From positions 2,407,501 through 2,471,500 of the forward strand of contig OZ025875.1 in assembly GCA_964019415.1 (NCBI GenBank): 64,000 nucleotides of DNA, read 5' to 3'. The translations under genes and the position numbers were made by a program. The DNA comes from Ianthella basta (Eukaryota > Porifera > Demospongiae > Verongiida > Ianthellidae). Positions 1 to 11,639 of this stretch are shown in pieces. Position 1 is the first letter of the stretch; each line of letters starts with the position of its first letter. The notes beneath the pieces are model-generated. The model saw nothing but the letters and a program-made list of their open reading frames with translations. It had not been told where the DNA came from and made no database searches.

Positions 1-1250
<1,250 letters not shown>

Positions 1251-1261
1251 TCATTTTAGCT

Positions 1262-1267
1262 CACACA

Positions 1268-1355
<88 letters not shown>
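1262..1355. repeat. (CA)n microsatellite
   Basis: CA tract of about 94 bases. The sequence after it matches 10415-10575 of repeat A, so this tract also sits inside a repeat A copy. Confidence 0.97.
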
Positions 1356-1356
<1 letters not shown>

Positions 1357-1760
1357 GCACATGCATGCACGTACATGAACATATACATTACACTGCACCT
1401 AGATGTGCACACACCCTGTATGAAAGGGATAATGTAAAGGAATGTTGTGTACTGTAGATTGTGTTCCAACTTCCAGATTGGGTTACATTGCAATAATGTT
1501 TAGAGCATTTCTAGCATGTTTTAGTGCACTCCTACTGACTCACAAGTCACACCCCAGACATATCCTGAATGTGCAATGAAACCTGTCTAAGACAACCTGC
1601 CAATGGTAACTGACCATTATAGACAGGTGGCTGCTTTACAGAGGTAGATTGCATTGCTTTAGTGCTATTTGGGGAGAGGGAGGCTGCCTGTTTTCGAGAT
1701 GTGGCTGTTTCATACAGTGACCATCTTAGACACGTTCCACTGTATTATACAACTTGTTAG
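1356..1760 (+). repeat. Repeat A fragment, diverged
   Basis: 1380-1520 resembles 10420-10580, and 1580-1750 resembles 9700-9880 and 42950-43100 (shared words such as aggtggctgct and gaccatcttagac). It is more diverged than the other copies, so probably older. Confidence 0.6.
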
Positions 1761-2450
1761 TCGGACCATTCCATGTAACAACATGCAGGCTGCATTTACT
1801 GCGCTGGTCTGTGTCAGTGTTTCTGTCAGTATCTTCTGTCAGTACATGTACAGTATGTGTGAGTCATGTAGCTGATACTATGTTATGGAATCTCTCTCTA
1901 CACTATACGTTGGGTCCACACCTGGTTTGAGCTTCAAGAAGAGGCACTTTCTTACATTATGGACTGTCAGTCTAAGAGTAGAATGTTGGCTTGTTAGTAG
2001 TTTGTATTACTACAGCATGCACCTGAATAGAATGTGTGTGGGCTGCATACACTGTCATGCTTTATCACTTTCAATGGACCAGTTGCGTATAAGCGTTTAG
2101 GAATGCAGTGCGTCGTAATTGCCTATGACGTCATCACAGGTGGCAGTTTAATACATTGAAAAGAGAAGGGAAAAGGTGTTGCACCGGCAGCCTCGAGCGC
2201 TTCGTGCCGAATGTTCCCATTTAGATGTCTCACCTGGATGGTACGACCGAATACGTACCTGACGGTCGTTGATTGAGGTTGATACGGCCTACAGTCGCCA
2301 AGATCGAGACCCATGAAGGGGCACTCACCGACGAAAATGTGGCGAGCGAATCTTCTCTACAGGATTTTTCGACACTCCTAGACACGGAATAGCTTCTAGT
2401 TGAGCTACTACCTACAAAGTATCAAGGTTAGCTACACGTAGCGATGGTAA
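1761..2450. other. Unassigned, CpG-richer; possible minus-strand first exon
   Basis: 1761-2100 shows nothing I recognise. 2100-2450 is visibly richer in CpG than its neighbours and contains a TGACGTCA palindrome at about 2127. On the minus strand an ATG at 2314 opens a frame that meets donor-like sites (gtacgt, gtgaga) within 60 bases, as a first coding exon might. There is no downstream exon to support it. Confidence 0.2.
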
Positions 2451-2705
2451 AGCAAGGGTGTGGGTCATAGCCCTACAACCACAACACGAAGGATGGTGAC
2501 AAAATTAAGGATTTATTACGTTTTAACTAGGAAAATTAGAAACAAACTAGCCTGTATTTAATGTACATGCAAATTTGAAAGCATGCATGGTCGGACCAAC
2601 ATCAGAAGGCTGGTCGACCCTGCGGGTTTAGGTTACAATCAGTTTGCTAATCTAAGCATACTCGTATGCACATGCATGCGTCACTGTCACAGACACACAT
2701 ATTTC

Positions 2706-3062
2706 CGCTTCCACCCCCGCGAACGCGTTCCTAGCTCTATAAACTGTCCCCCATCGCGTAATCTTATTTTGAACTCCAGTGCACGCGTTCAGCGCATCCG
2801 CTGGCAGCTACTGAGCCTTACGTTCTTTGTTTGTGAGTAAAGTCGGCGCATACGCACTCTCTTACGGATGTAATGGGTCCCCTACTCCTCATTAACATTG
2901 CAGGTGAGAAAACAACGATCTATATTACGGCATCTATGATTACCGTCACTGTCCCAATGATCAATTGCACGGGCTTCGAATTCACCCTCTCCCCTCCACA
3001 GGACTTCTCAGCTGTGTTCAAGTGGCAGTAGGTAAGCTTGAGGCACGCTGGCCACTTCACGT
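2706..3062 (+). repeat. Module C copy 1 (exon-like, conserved splice motifs)
   Basis: One of five copies (others at 12430, 43885, 55467 and 58361). Shared landmarks are a cttccacccccgc start, a donor-like gtgagt after TTTG, a pyrimidine-rich acceptor ending ctccacag, a 30-base exon-like block at 3002-3031, and a gtaagc donor. The block reads DFSAVFKWQ then stop. It could be a captured gene end or a spliced non-coding RNA unit. Confidence 0.6.
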
Positions 3063-3078
3063 ATCCTTCTACAATCAA

Positions 3079-3335
3079 TAAATTTTCTACAGAAGTGGTA
3101 TAAGGGTGTATAGGGATAGCACAAAAAGTACACAGACAGAAACAAGTAACGGCTGTTACACAAAGGAGCATTATTAAACCATGGTCCCTACATGCAAGAA
3201 TATCTCACCACATAGTCGTATAAGCCCTTGAATGTAGGGACGATGGTTAATGCTCTACTGTGTAACAGCCTTTACTTGTTTTTGCATTTTTTGTGCCATC
3301 CCTACATGCTTGCTATATTTGTAGAAAAGTTTCTA
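3079..3335. mobile_element. Foldback (MITE-like) element, copy 1
   Basis: Two long imperfect inverted arms, about 3079-3197 and 3227-3335, face each other across a loop of about 30 bases. For example, accatggtccctacatgcaag on the left mirrors the sequence at 3227-3249. A second copy lies at 27250-27533. It has no coding capacity, so mobilisation would need a transposase from elsewhere. Confidence 0.7.
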
Positions 3336-4420
3336 ATTCTAGTTTCTGCATGTGCTTTTATGGTGCGCAAGTTGTACATGCTAGGTTGCAACCACAGGAC
3401 ATCCATGCAGGTATAAGACTCTATTTCTGGAGCTAGTCACTGACCTTTTCGCGCTAGGCTACCGGAAAGAGCTGAGAAACAGCGACTGGAAGCAAACCGA
3501 GTATTAATTAAAAAGGGCGGGATATGCATGGCCATGCATGCACGGATGTCCTACGCGCAAGCTAACTTCGACCGAAGCTTGTCTCGTATGCGCCTCCGAA
3601 CGGATATCTAACAGTGGGCAGAAAACTGCCGGTCGTCAGCGTCATCGTAAAATGGCATCTTACGCGTACTCAACGTCTCCGGACAGACCTGGTAACGATG
3701 ATAAGTGACACTTGCTCGCGGCCGTTCTAACCTACAAAGAAACACTCCCAGCTGAACTAGGGAAATTCTGTGGTTAAATATTTCCCTATAGTCACTGTGG
3801 TTCGTACGCTATAGAAGAAGACGAAACACGGAAAAGGAAAATGTCGAGGTCTGTTTCTGCAGAAGTGCACCCTTTCACTTGCGAGTAACTAAAGGTTGGT
3901 TCGGCGCAGTGTACAACCGACACTTCTTCATGGGTATTCTTTTTGCCAGTTTTGTAGCCCTAAACGGTAATAGCGCTACTTTTCATTTGTGTTACATAAC
4001 ACAAGCAACCAATGCCCTCCCAACACAGACAGTACTACCATGCTGATATTATACCATACGGCCGGAAATTTTGGCCGGCATTTGATTTGGCGGATTGCTG
4101 AAATTATAGCATTTGGCGGAATTAAATTCGGCGGTTAGTGAAGCTATATGCCATAATGATACTCATAGCAAAATGGCAAATCAAGAAACAGAGAGAGAAA
4201 GCTAGGTTGCTATTTTAGTAAATGAGGAAGTGTGACGAGGAGTACACAAGTCGTTGTGTTCATCAAATCTGAAGAATTTTCGTTCCAATATTTTGTCTTA
4301 TCACGAATTCTTTAACGTGCAAATGACATCCAAGTTTCTTTGTGGTAGCTAGACTGCTGACGCTGGCCTGCTGCCTTTGACGTCCTACACAATCTTACCG
4401 CTCCGACGCGGAAACAGAAA
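3336..4420. other. Unassigned; palindrome and ggcgg motif cluster
   Basis: No gene is recognised. 3420-3470 resembles sequence at 27650-27700 and 26030-26090. Around 4060-4080 lies a GC-flanked palindrome (gccgg ... ccggc) followed by repeated tttggcgga/ttcggcgg words to 4135, likely part of a small repeat. An ATG at 3653 with an AAAATGG context opens a short frame of 18 codons; I do not call it a gene. Confidence 0.3.
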
Positions 4421-4442
4421 ATGGATGCTGGAACCTTCCTGA
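4421..4442 (+). CDS. Candidate first coding exon (weak)
   Basis: An ATG in a good context (aaaATGG) is followed by seven codons reading MDAGTFL and a strong gtaagt donor at 4443, leaving phase 1. All FN3 exons downstream start in phase 1, so it could join to 5892. It would give no signal peptide by itself, so at least one more exon would be required. This rests on splice phase and context only. Confidence 0.15.
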
Positions 4443-4769
4443 GTAAGTAACCGAAAACTATATCAGTGATAATCTTCACCAATGATCCGGTCATGCCAGT
4501 AGCTATGATGTATGCATGTACAACTGCTCACAACACAACTATGCCATACAACCACCACCACCCACCACACATGCAGTGCAGTGCAACCCACTAGCCTTTG
4601 GATGTCTACTCATGATTGCTTGCAACCGTTTGGCAAATTATCCCCTGTACCACCACATATACTCACACCACCACCACATACAACCACCACCACGCAGTAC
4701 AAGTAACAGTAAGACCGACACATGTGGCCAAAGATTAATCGTGCTATAGTTTATGCAATAACTTAATGA

Positions 4770-4975
4770 TATACCACCACCACCACACCACCACCACCAT
4801 GCACTACCACCACCACCACCATCATCCCCACCACCACCACCACCACCATCACCATCATCACCACCACCACCACCACCATACCACCACCACCATCACCATC
4901 ATCACCACCACCACCATCACCATACCACCACCACTACCATACCACCACCACCACCATACCACCACCACCACACAG
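4770..4975. repeat. (CCA)n / (CAT) triplet repeat
   Basis: Almost pure ccaccacc triplets with cat interruptions. A sparser CCA-rich stretch precedes it at 4545-4700. The histidine/threonine-rich open frames across it are a by-product of the triplet. Confidence 0.95.
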
Positions 4976-4979
4976 TGCA

Positions 4980-5891
4980 GTAGAGGATGTATGCCAAGTA
5001 AGAATGTGACCACCACACTTGGCAGTAGAGGATGTATGCTAGTTGTTGGTAGACCACCAGAGCAAGTAACAAAGGCTCAGGCCCACAAGTGCCTGCAGAG
5101 TAGGTGTACTAGTTAGTGGTAGGCAAAGACCACCAGCACAACTATAACAGAGTATTAGGGTACAGAATGGCAGCCCTTGTGCAAGTAACATTAGCTTGTT
5201 GCATCATGCACTCCAATGACGCCCATGCTTGTCCTGCATTTCTGTAACTCACACTGGTGGCCTTTTATGGCTTACGGCACTAAGTGAAGTGATCTGAATG
5301 TCCTGACTTTGTTTTGCTTATATCCACGTTAAAACTCATCAACTCTTTCTGAATCAACTTTCCTGAATCAACTGAATTAACTTTCCTGAATCAGCAACAA
5401 CTTTCCTTAATCAGCTGCAGTCTATGTAAAGCCCACTTATTCTTAATTACAGTCCATTAAGCATCTCAAATGGGACATGTTTGCCCTTGCATGGCATTGC
5501 ATACTATATTCGAATTCTACTCACATAGAAACCACTAACACAGTAGTATTTCTGAGTAGCTGCAAATCATATCCAGAGTGTGTCGATTTGAATTTATGTG
5601 CAAGTATGTGATGGAGTGCATGCTTCCAAATAAATTCCAATTGTTTCTGGCCTTGATCAATGTTGTATGGCATTTTGCATCCTTGATCTTGACTGGAGGG
5701 CACCATGCAATTTTGTGCAAGTCATAATGTATGCATTAGTTTGTACACATTTCATATAACTTTCCCACGTGCACTTTGTACACCTTTGTATGCACCTGGG
5801 TTATTATGCATAATATATAGTAAACTATTATAGTTCTTTTAAAATGCCTGTTATGTCTATTACATTCTGCCTTTTCGTGCAACTCCTTCAG
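4980..5891 (+). other. Upstream or intronic sequence, paralogous to 16740-17290
   Basis: No exon is recognised. From about 5470 the sequence is a diverged relative of the segment before the FN3 exons at 17291 and 61078 (shared ttgcccttgcatggc, gtgatggagtgc and tgcaagtcataatgtatgca words). The whole FN3 module was therefore duplicated with its upstream intron. Confidence 0.5.
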
Positions 5892-7710
5892 CCAATCTCA
5901 ATTTGACCTTCTCTCCTGGGGCTGTACTCAATGACAGCATCACACTTACCTGGCATTCTCCTGAGGACCCCAATGGTACTGTCCTGTTCTATGAGCTGCA
6001 ACAGTCATCTTCTGCTGGGGATATCTTTGTGAACACAACAGACAACAGCACTATGATAGTGCTGTCTGACCTATCCCCTGGTACCCAGTACAATTTCTCA
6101 GTGAGGGCATTTACGAGTATCTTCGGACCATTCAGTGATCAGCTCATCTTACACACTGCTGATGGTGAGAAGTTTATAAGCTCTCACTACTTATAAACTG
6201 TACATGGAATGCTGAAATGTAAGAGAATATATTTTTAATGCTTTCTCTTCTGTTTTCCTTACTTCAGTACCCTTGTTGCCTCAGAATGTCAATGCCATCA
6301 GCTCTGGTTCTACCATTGTGTCAGTGACCTGGAAGGAGCCTGCTGTGATTTTCCGTGAGCACCTTATGCCACTGTTAATTGCATGCATTAGTAATTCTGA
6401 GTGAAATACACTGTAACACAATGTCATGCAAAGCATTTCAGTAGGCTACCAAAATTTCTTATTCCAACAATTTAAGTGCATCAGTGATTATTGCTTGCTA
6501 AGCTTTGCTGAAACCCAGTCTTATAAATGTAACTTAATATGTATGGCCTTCAGGTAATACCTGTGAAAGTAGTATGAAGACACCTACGTAGCTTTGCTAG
6601 TCTTCCTTGCCTGTCATACATATGATCTGACAACTTGTACCAGAAACAAATAGCATGTATGTCTGCATGTAGCTGAACTTTGAATTTATTCATGCAGTAG
6701 CATCATCAGCATTTCTGATTGGAACAGAGAGAATAGTATTTCTGCATTGTTCATCAGCTGATAGAAACTCCTTCTGCATGTCCAGTTGGCTGTGGGTTGT
6801 AATATCCACACATACATACCCATAAAAACATCTTGATACTCTTATTCCAACTGCAATATTGCATCTAACCTGTGCACTATATAGTGTCTCCTTTCCCTCT
6901 CTCAGCCCATAATAACATCAACACAACTTATGAGATACAGTACCGAGGTGTAGACACTCCTAATGCCGTGTGCGATGTGTTCTATCAGACATTTGGTGTT
7001 GCTCCTGGGAAGACACTGTCTGTTAGCTTCTTTGGTCTTGTGGCCTATTCTGCCTACAATGTGTCTGTGAGAGCAACAAACCAGTATGGAGTGGGAAACT
7101 TTAGTGAGGAAGTGACTGTGAGAACAGAGGAAGGAGGTTAGTGTGGGTCATATCATGTACTTGTGTCATATTGTTTAATAATTGTCTACTGTGATGTGCA
7201 CAATTTATGCAATCAACCCTGATGTTGACATACACTCAATGTTCACAAACACACATTGTTCATGTACGTGGTGCATGCTGCTGCACCTGATATTGCTGCA
7301 TGTAGGAATCTTGTATATAAAGTTGGAGTCACTTGGTTATTTCTTGTCAGCAGTTGTTCAGTCAATGTTTGGAGGCCACACATTATAATCAAAATGAGAG
7401 TGAACATTAATGGACCATGGAAACCTCGTGATACAGTCTGACTCAGTTGGACAGTGTACATGTATTTCTGTCATATCTCTCTCCATATTTATGCAGCTCC
7501 CTCTGCACCCCTCAACTTGACCTTTCCTCCTGGGGGTGTTCTCAATGACAGTATCACACTTACTTGGTTTCCCCCTGAGAACCCTAGTGGTGTTATCCGC
7601 TTCTATCAGTTTAAGCTGTCATCATCTACTGGAGCCATCTTTGTGAACACAACGGACAACACGACCACTATGGTGATGCTGTCCGACCTAGTCCCTGCTA
7701 CCCAGTACAA
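5892..7710 (+). CDS. FN3-repeat exons of an adhesion receptor, partial
   Basis: Four exons encode three FN3 domains. Exon 5892-6164 is a complete FN3 (LTFSPGAVLNDSITLTW ... PGTQYNFSVRAF). Exons 6268-6354 and 6906-7136 together make a second FN3 (VSVTWKEP ... YNVSVRATNQYGVGNFSEEV). Exon 7497-7710 begins a third and is cut by the N gap. Each exon is flanked by AG and GT signals and starts and ends in phase 1, so modules can be added or lost without breaking frame. Such domains sit outside the cell and act in adhesion or ligand binding. The exon types are the same as at 17291-19144 and 61078-62838, so these may be the upstream part of the receptor ending at 29697, or the remains of a separate paralogue. 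No start codon or signal peptide is visible. Confidence 0.85.
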
Positions 7711-7910
7711 NNNNNNNNNNNNNNNNNNNNNNNNNNNNNNNNNNNNNNNNNNNNNNNNNNNNNNNNNNNNNNNNNNNNNNNNNNNNNNNNNNNNNNNNNN
7801 NNNNNNNNNNNNNNNNNNNNNNNNNNNNNNNNNNNNNNNNNNNNNNNNNNNNNNNNNNNNNNNNNNNNNNNNNNNNNNNNNNNNNNNNNNNNNNNNNNNN
7901 NNNNNNNNNN
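7711..7910. other. Assembly gap of 200 N
   Basis: Exactly 200 N, so probably a placeholder length. It begins inside the FN3 exon and ends inside a retrotransposon. The missing end of the FN3 exon does not reappear after the retrotransposon, so the true gap may be larger or the join wrong. Confidence 0.99.
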
Positions 7911-8474
7911 GGTGGGATGAAGTAATTGAACAGAGGGTTGGGGCAGCAGCAAAAGTGGTAGGAGCAATGAGAAAGGAGGTGCTGGAGAGAAGAGAGCTAC
8001 TGAAGAAAACTAAGCTGAGGGTGTTCAATGCTATGGTAGTGCCCACACTCACCTATGGCTGTGAGACATGGACTATGCAGAAGAGACACGAGAGTAAGAT
8101 ACAGGCATGTGAAATGATGTTCCTAAGAAGAGTGGAGGGTGTGACAAGGATGGACAGGGGGAGAAATGAAGCGGTGAGGAGATCTCTTGGGCAGGAAGCA
8201 GTGTTAGACATTGTGAAGGAGAAGCAAAGAAGGTGGAAGGTGAAAGTGGAAGAGATGGATGGGGATCGATTGGTGAAGCAAGTATATGAAGAAGAAATGA
8301 CGGGAAAGAGACCGAGAGGAAGACCAAGGAAGCGATGGACTGATAATTTTAAGTAATCCATTAGAACTTTGACTATAGAACATTACTATTTCCAGACATA
8401 TACTATGTTACCCATTGTACATTAGGCTACCTCCTGCAGAGGAGACATTGCCGTTATGAATGATGATGATGATG
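7911..8474 (+). mobile_element. Non-LTR retrotransposon 3' end
   Basis: The open frame 7911-8356 encodes the C-terminal part of a LINE polyprotein downstream of the reverse transcriptase core: LRVFNAMVVPTLTYGCETW, an RRVEG/RMDRGRN stretch and a basic RPRGRPRKRW end. This end is typical of RTE/BovB- or Ingi-like elements; the clade is not resolved. A short 3' UTR shares cctcctgca with the element at 26201-27161 and ends in an ATG triplet tail at 8460-8474, a usual 3' end for such elements. The 5' part lies in the gap. It is not autonomous. Confidence 0.85.
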
Positions 8475-8925
8475 AGTGATTATGGAGGAAGCCTCAATTA
8501 TGGAAGTAGATAATACCTGGAAGTTCAAATTGATTGGTAATTGCTGGATATTATCGCATCAAACCCGTACCAACTACACCAGTATTGGTGTCTCAGTTGG
8601 TAAGGGGGCACAAAACCTTATTGAGTTGACAACCAGTAATCGCCTCCCCCAGTCATCTAACAAAGATGTGTAATGGGAATCCTTGGGAGTTTGTTTAAAT
8701 GCTAATGCTAAATGGCACAGGAATCACACTCCAATAGCAACTCAATACAAGGGTGCACTGACACTCACGGGATGCTAACAGCACAATGTCATGTAAATCT
8801 GACTGGTTCAAACTAGTCGGCCTGTTAGAGTAAGTTAGTAAGTCCATTATTGTAACAGATGGAAGAGCCACAGACAGCTAGCTGTTTCACTCTGGTTGGG
8901 GCTCAGTGTGGTTGTACTCAGTTTG
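8475..8925 (-). repeat. Hammerhead-associated repeat copy, inverted relative to 32180-32515
   Basis: The reverse complement of this stretch matches 32350-32510: the taccaacta block, the gtgatcgcctcccc block, the gatggaagagc block and then the ribozyme-like region. Its start (tatggaggaagcctca) is also found at 35610. It directly abuts repeat A copy 1. Confidence 0.65.
8870..8912 (-). ncRNA. Degenerate hammerhead ribozyme
   Basis: On the minus strand the order is CTGA (core shortened, missing TGA), a GCCC-start stem II, GAAAC, a self-complementary ACAGCTAGCTGT stem III and GTC. The missing core bases and weakened stem II should abolish cleavage. The homologous complete form is at 32292-32384. 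Confidence 0.45.
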
Positions 8926-11450
8926 ACGAGATGTTTGTACTGATGGTCTATATTAGTATACTCTCATCTTCAAAGTCTCTTAATCAATCAGAAATGATGT
9001 GAACAATCTCAACAGTGTGGCTACTGGTGTCAGTGTGAATGTCACACTAAAGTAATAGTGTGACTGATTACTTCACTGGTGTGAGCACTGGGTGGTGTGA
9101 CGGTCTCACCATATTGTTACCAGTGCCTGTTTCACTCTGATTGGGGCTCAGTGTGGTGTACTGATGGTTGATATTGGATGGTGCCTGCATGGCGGTTTCT
9201 GTTTCCTCCACAAGTTAAGCACTTGTGGTTTTAGCAGAAGGAAAGGGAGGCTGCTGTCATTGCGACTGAAGCATTGTTGAGAGGGGCAATTGCTTGCAGT
9301 TACCACTGCAGAGGTAAATAGATTGAATGGTAATCACTGGATATCATGCTTAACCTACCAACTACACCAGTAGCTACTGGTGTCTCCCTGGGGTAGGTTT
9401 GGCAAAGTATCCAGTGAAAGTAGATTTTGTCATTCCCCCATAGTAATTCTCTAAAATACCATTTTCAGAACCTTGTTATGACTCATGAACTCAAACAGGC
9501 CATGAAGGTGATGAATAAAAGCGGCATTCGCTCATTTCATTGCTTTTGGAAAGTGAAACTAGCTGGTATGCACTGTGTGTTACTGTATTAGTACCTGTAC
9601 TAACAATCTTTCCTACATGACATGATTGTGGGATTGTAGGCTGTGTGACATCATGTGTGACCCATTTGTGTATAGGCGGAAACAGTTGTGTACATACATT
9701 GAAACAGCCACCTTTGAGCCAGTTCTAACTGACATCATTATAGAGAGGTGGCTGCTCTACAGAGGTACATTAATTGAAATGCTTTGGACTATTTGGGGCC
9801 AGGGAGGCTGGCTGTTTTTGAGAGGTGGCTGACTAACACAGTGACCATCTTAGACGTGATTTGTTCCACTATATCTGTTATGGGTGTGTATACTGTATGT
9901 ACCTTACACAAGGTCTGCGCAGGTGCTGTGAGCATTTATAACTGCTTACTGAAGATTCCTTCTTACTTAGCACAATGGTAAAGGCATTGACATTGTGATT
10001 TACTTAGCTAGAAGTTCATTGATAGATGATGTTGTCAAAATAGTTGTAATGTATGATAAATGCAAAACCATGGTTATGTGCATAAATCATGAGAAATAAC
10101 TAGTGATGATAAGATCCATAATAATACGAATGTAGTATGGACTGTATTTGCAGATACATAAAACTGGATGATACTAGTGACACCCAAGTGTTATAGGGTG
10201 ACTATAACTGCTTGCTTAGAATATTATGAGTATGATACAACTGCATGCTTATATATGTTTGCTGCTTCTGCCTACACCAAGTCACTGAGGAGGACTCTTC
10301 ACTGTACAAACTGCAGATTGTAAATTTATTGCTTACTGCAGCTTCCAGAAAGTGACTGCTCACATTCCAGATATGTCCTGAGTGTAGTGCAGTGGTCAAT
10401 GTACTGCACCACATGTACACACACACATGCACATTACGCTGCACACAGATTTCTACACACTATGTATGAAAGGGATGTGTAAGGGAATGTAGTGTACTGA
10501 CGTATAGTTGTACAGATTCCAGTTTACAGATTGGGCTACACTGCAATGATGAGTGGAGCATTCCTAGCATGTGGGACATGTCCTATGTAAACAATGCGGC
10601 TTCCGCCAAGGCTGATTTTACAACACAGGTATTGACACCCTTAGGTGTTATATAAACTGAGTTCGGCCTATGTAAACAAAGTGGACATGTCCCACAAGCG
10701 TAGCATGTTTCAGTGTACTTTCAGAAAGTCACTGCTCACATTCCAGACATGTACTGAGTGTAGCTATAGTGCAGTGGTCAACTGCAACACACTGTTAAAC
10801 ATATGGTTTGACCATCATACCAATCAGTGCTCACACCAAGGGTGTGATCAGTGACACCTTTACTTTACTGTGATCGAAGTTCACACTGACACCAGTGCAC
10901 TGCTGTTCACATCATTTATTATAGATTAAGAGAAGAATTTCACACACACAAAGATGAGAGTTAACTGTATATGAATCCTACAAGATCTAAGTATAATGAT
11001 TATGTATGCTACTGTCAGAGGCAGCTTAGCCTGATGGTATGTTGTGTATACAGTCACAGTGGGAGGACCTCCTCAAAGTATCTATACTATCTGTTTAGTG
11101 TAATGTATCATGAGTTATGTTCTGTCATCCACAAACAATCCCACCAGGTGCATGGCATGCATATTGAAATCTTCAAAGTAATGTACCACATCTGCAGTGA
11201 AATGCACTGTGAAGCTGAATTATTTCATTTAGTGATTAGTCTTGTTACAAACTGTTCTAATAAATGGTTTGCTGCATGCTATATTATGGAAATCTTCAAA
11301 GTAGTGTACCATATCTGCAGTGAAATGTACTGTGAAGTGACTATATGTCTTACAGATTGTTCCCATGAATGGTATGTTGCGTACTGCATTATTGGAGTGA
11401 ACATCACACTGCAAATGGGTGTGCTCACTGTGGCAACTAATTCATAGTCA
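8926..11450. repeat. Repeat A copy 1, with inverted arms
   Basis: The left part (8926-9110) matches 41985-42245 and 50845-51115. The right arm (about 10810-11450) is the reverse complement of 41740-42190. The unit is thus a long foldback: arms of up to about 0.5-0.6 kb around a 1.7 kb centre. The centre includes ctgggg-taggtttggcaaa and aggtggctgctctacagagg words found in every A copy. The open frame at 10971-11447 lies in an arm and shows no protein-like conservation. No transposase is visible. Confidence 0.7.
9124..9160 (-). ncRNA. Degenerate hammerhead ribozyme in repeat A
   Basis: The minus strand reads ACACTGA then GCCCC (core missing TGA), an AATC loop, GAGTGAAAC and then GGCAC in place of GTC. 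Both the core deletion and the lost cleavage triplet argue that it is inactive. It lies about 245 bases from the similar site at 8870-8912 in the same orientation. Confidence 0.4.
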
Positions 11451-11639
11451 CTGACACCTCTTGGTCAGCATTTAAGTGTTATAGATCCCAATGATTGAAC
11501 AAGAAGCGGCAGCGAATCAGTTTACCTATTCATACTTGCGTCTTCTGGAAGTAGTTTGCTATTTCTGACATGGCTTAGAAAACGTCGATTGTTTCGGGTC
11601 TCAACTTGGGCTGGTCATCTCACAGTAGTCTGCGCTAGC
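11451..11639. other. Junction between repeats A and B
   Basis: Nothing is recognised here beyond the end of the A arm; the equivalent position at 54401-54884 has unrelated sequence. Confidence 0.3.

Noticed and set aside
4766..5116. 116-codon frame rich in histidine and threonine
   Set aside because: It follows directly from the CCA/CAT triplet repeat and has no other protein feature.
10971..11447. 158-codon frame in the arm of repeat A
   Set aside because: It is disrupted in the homologous arms at 41740 and 54029; cysteine/histidine-rich composition comes from internal short repeats.
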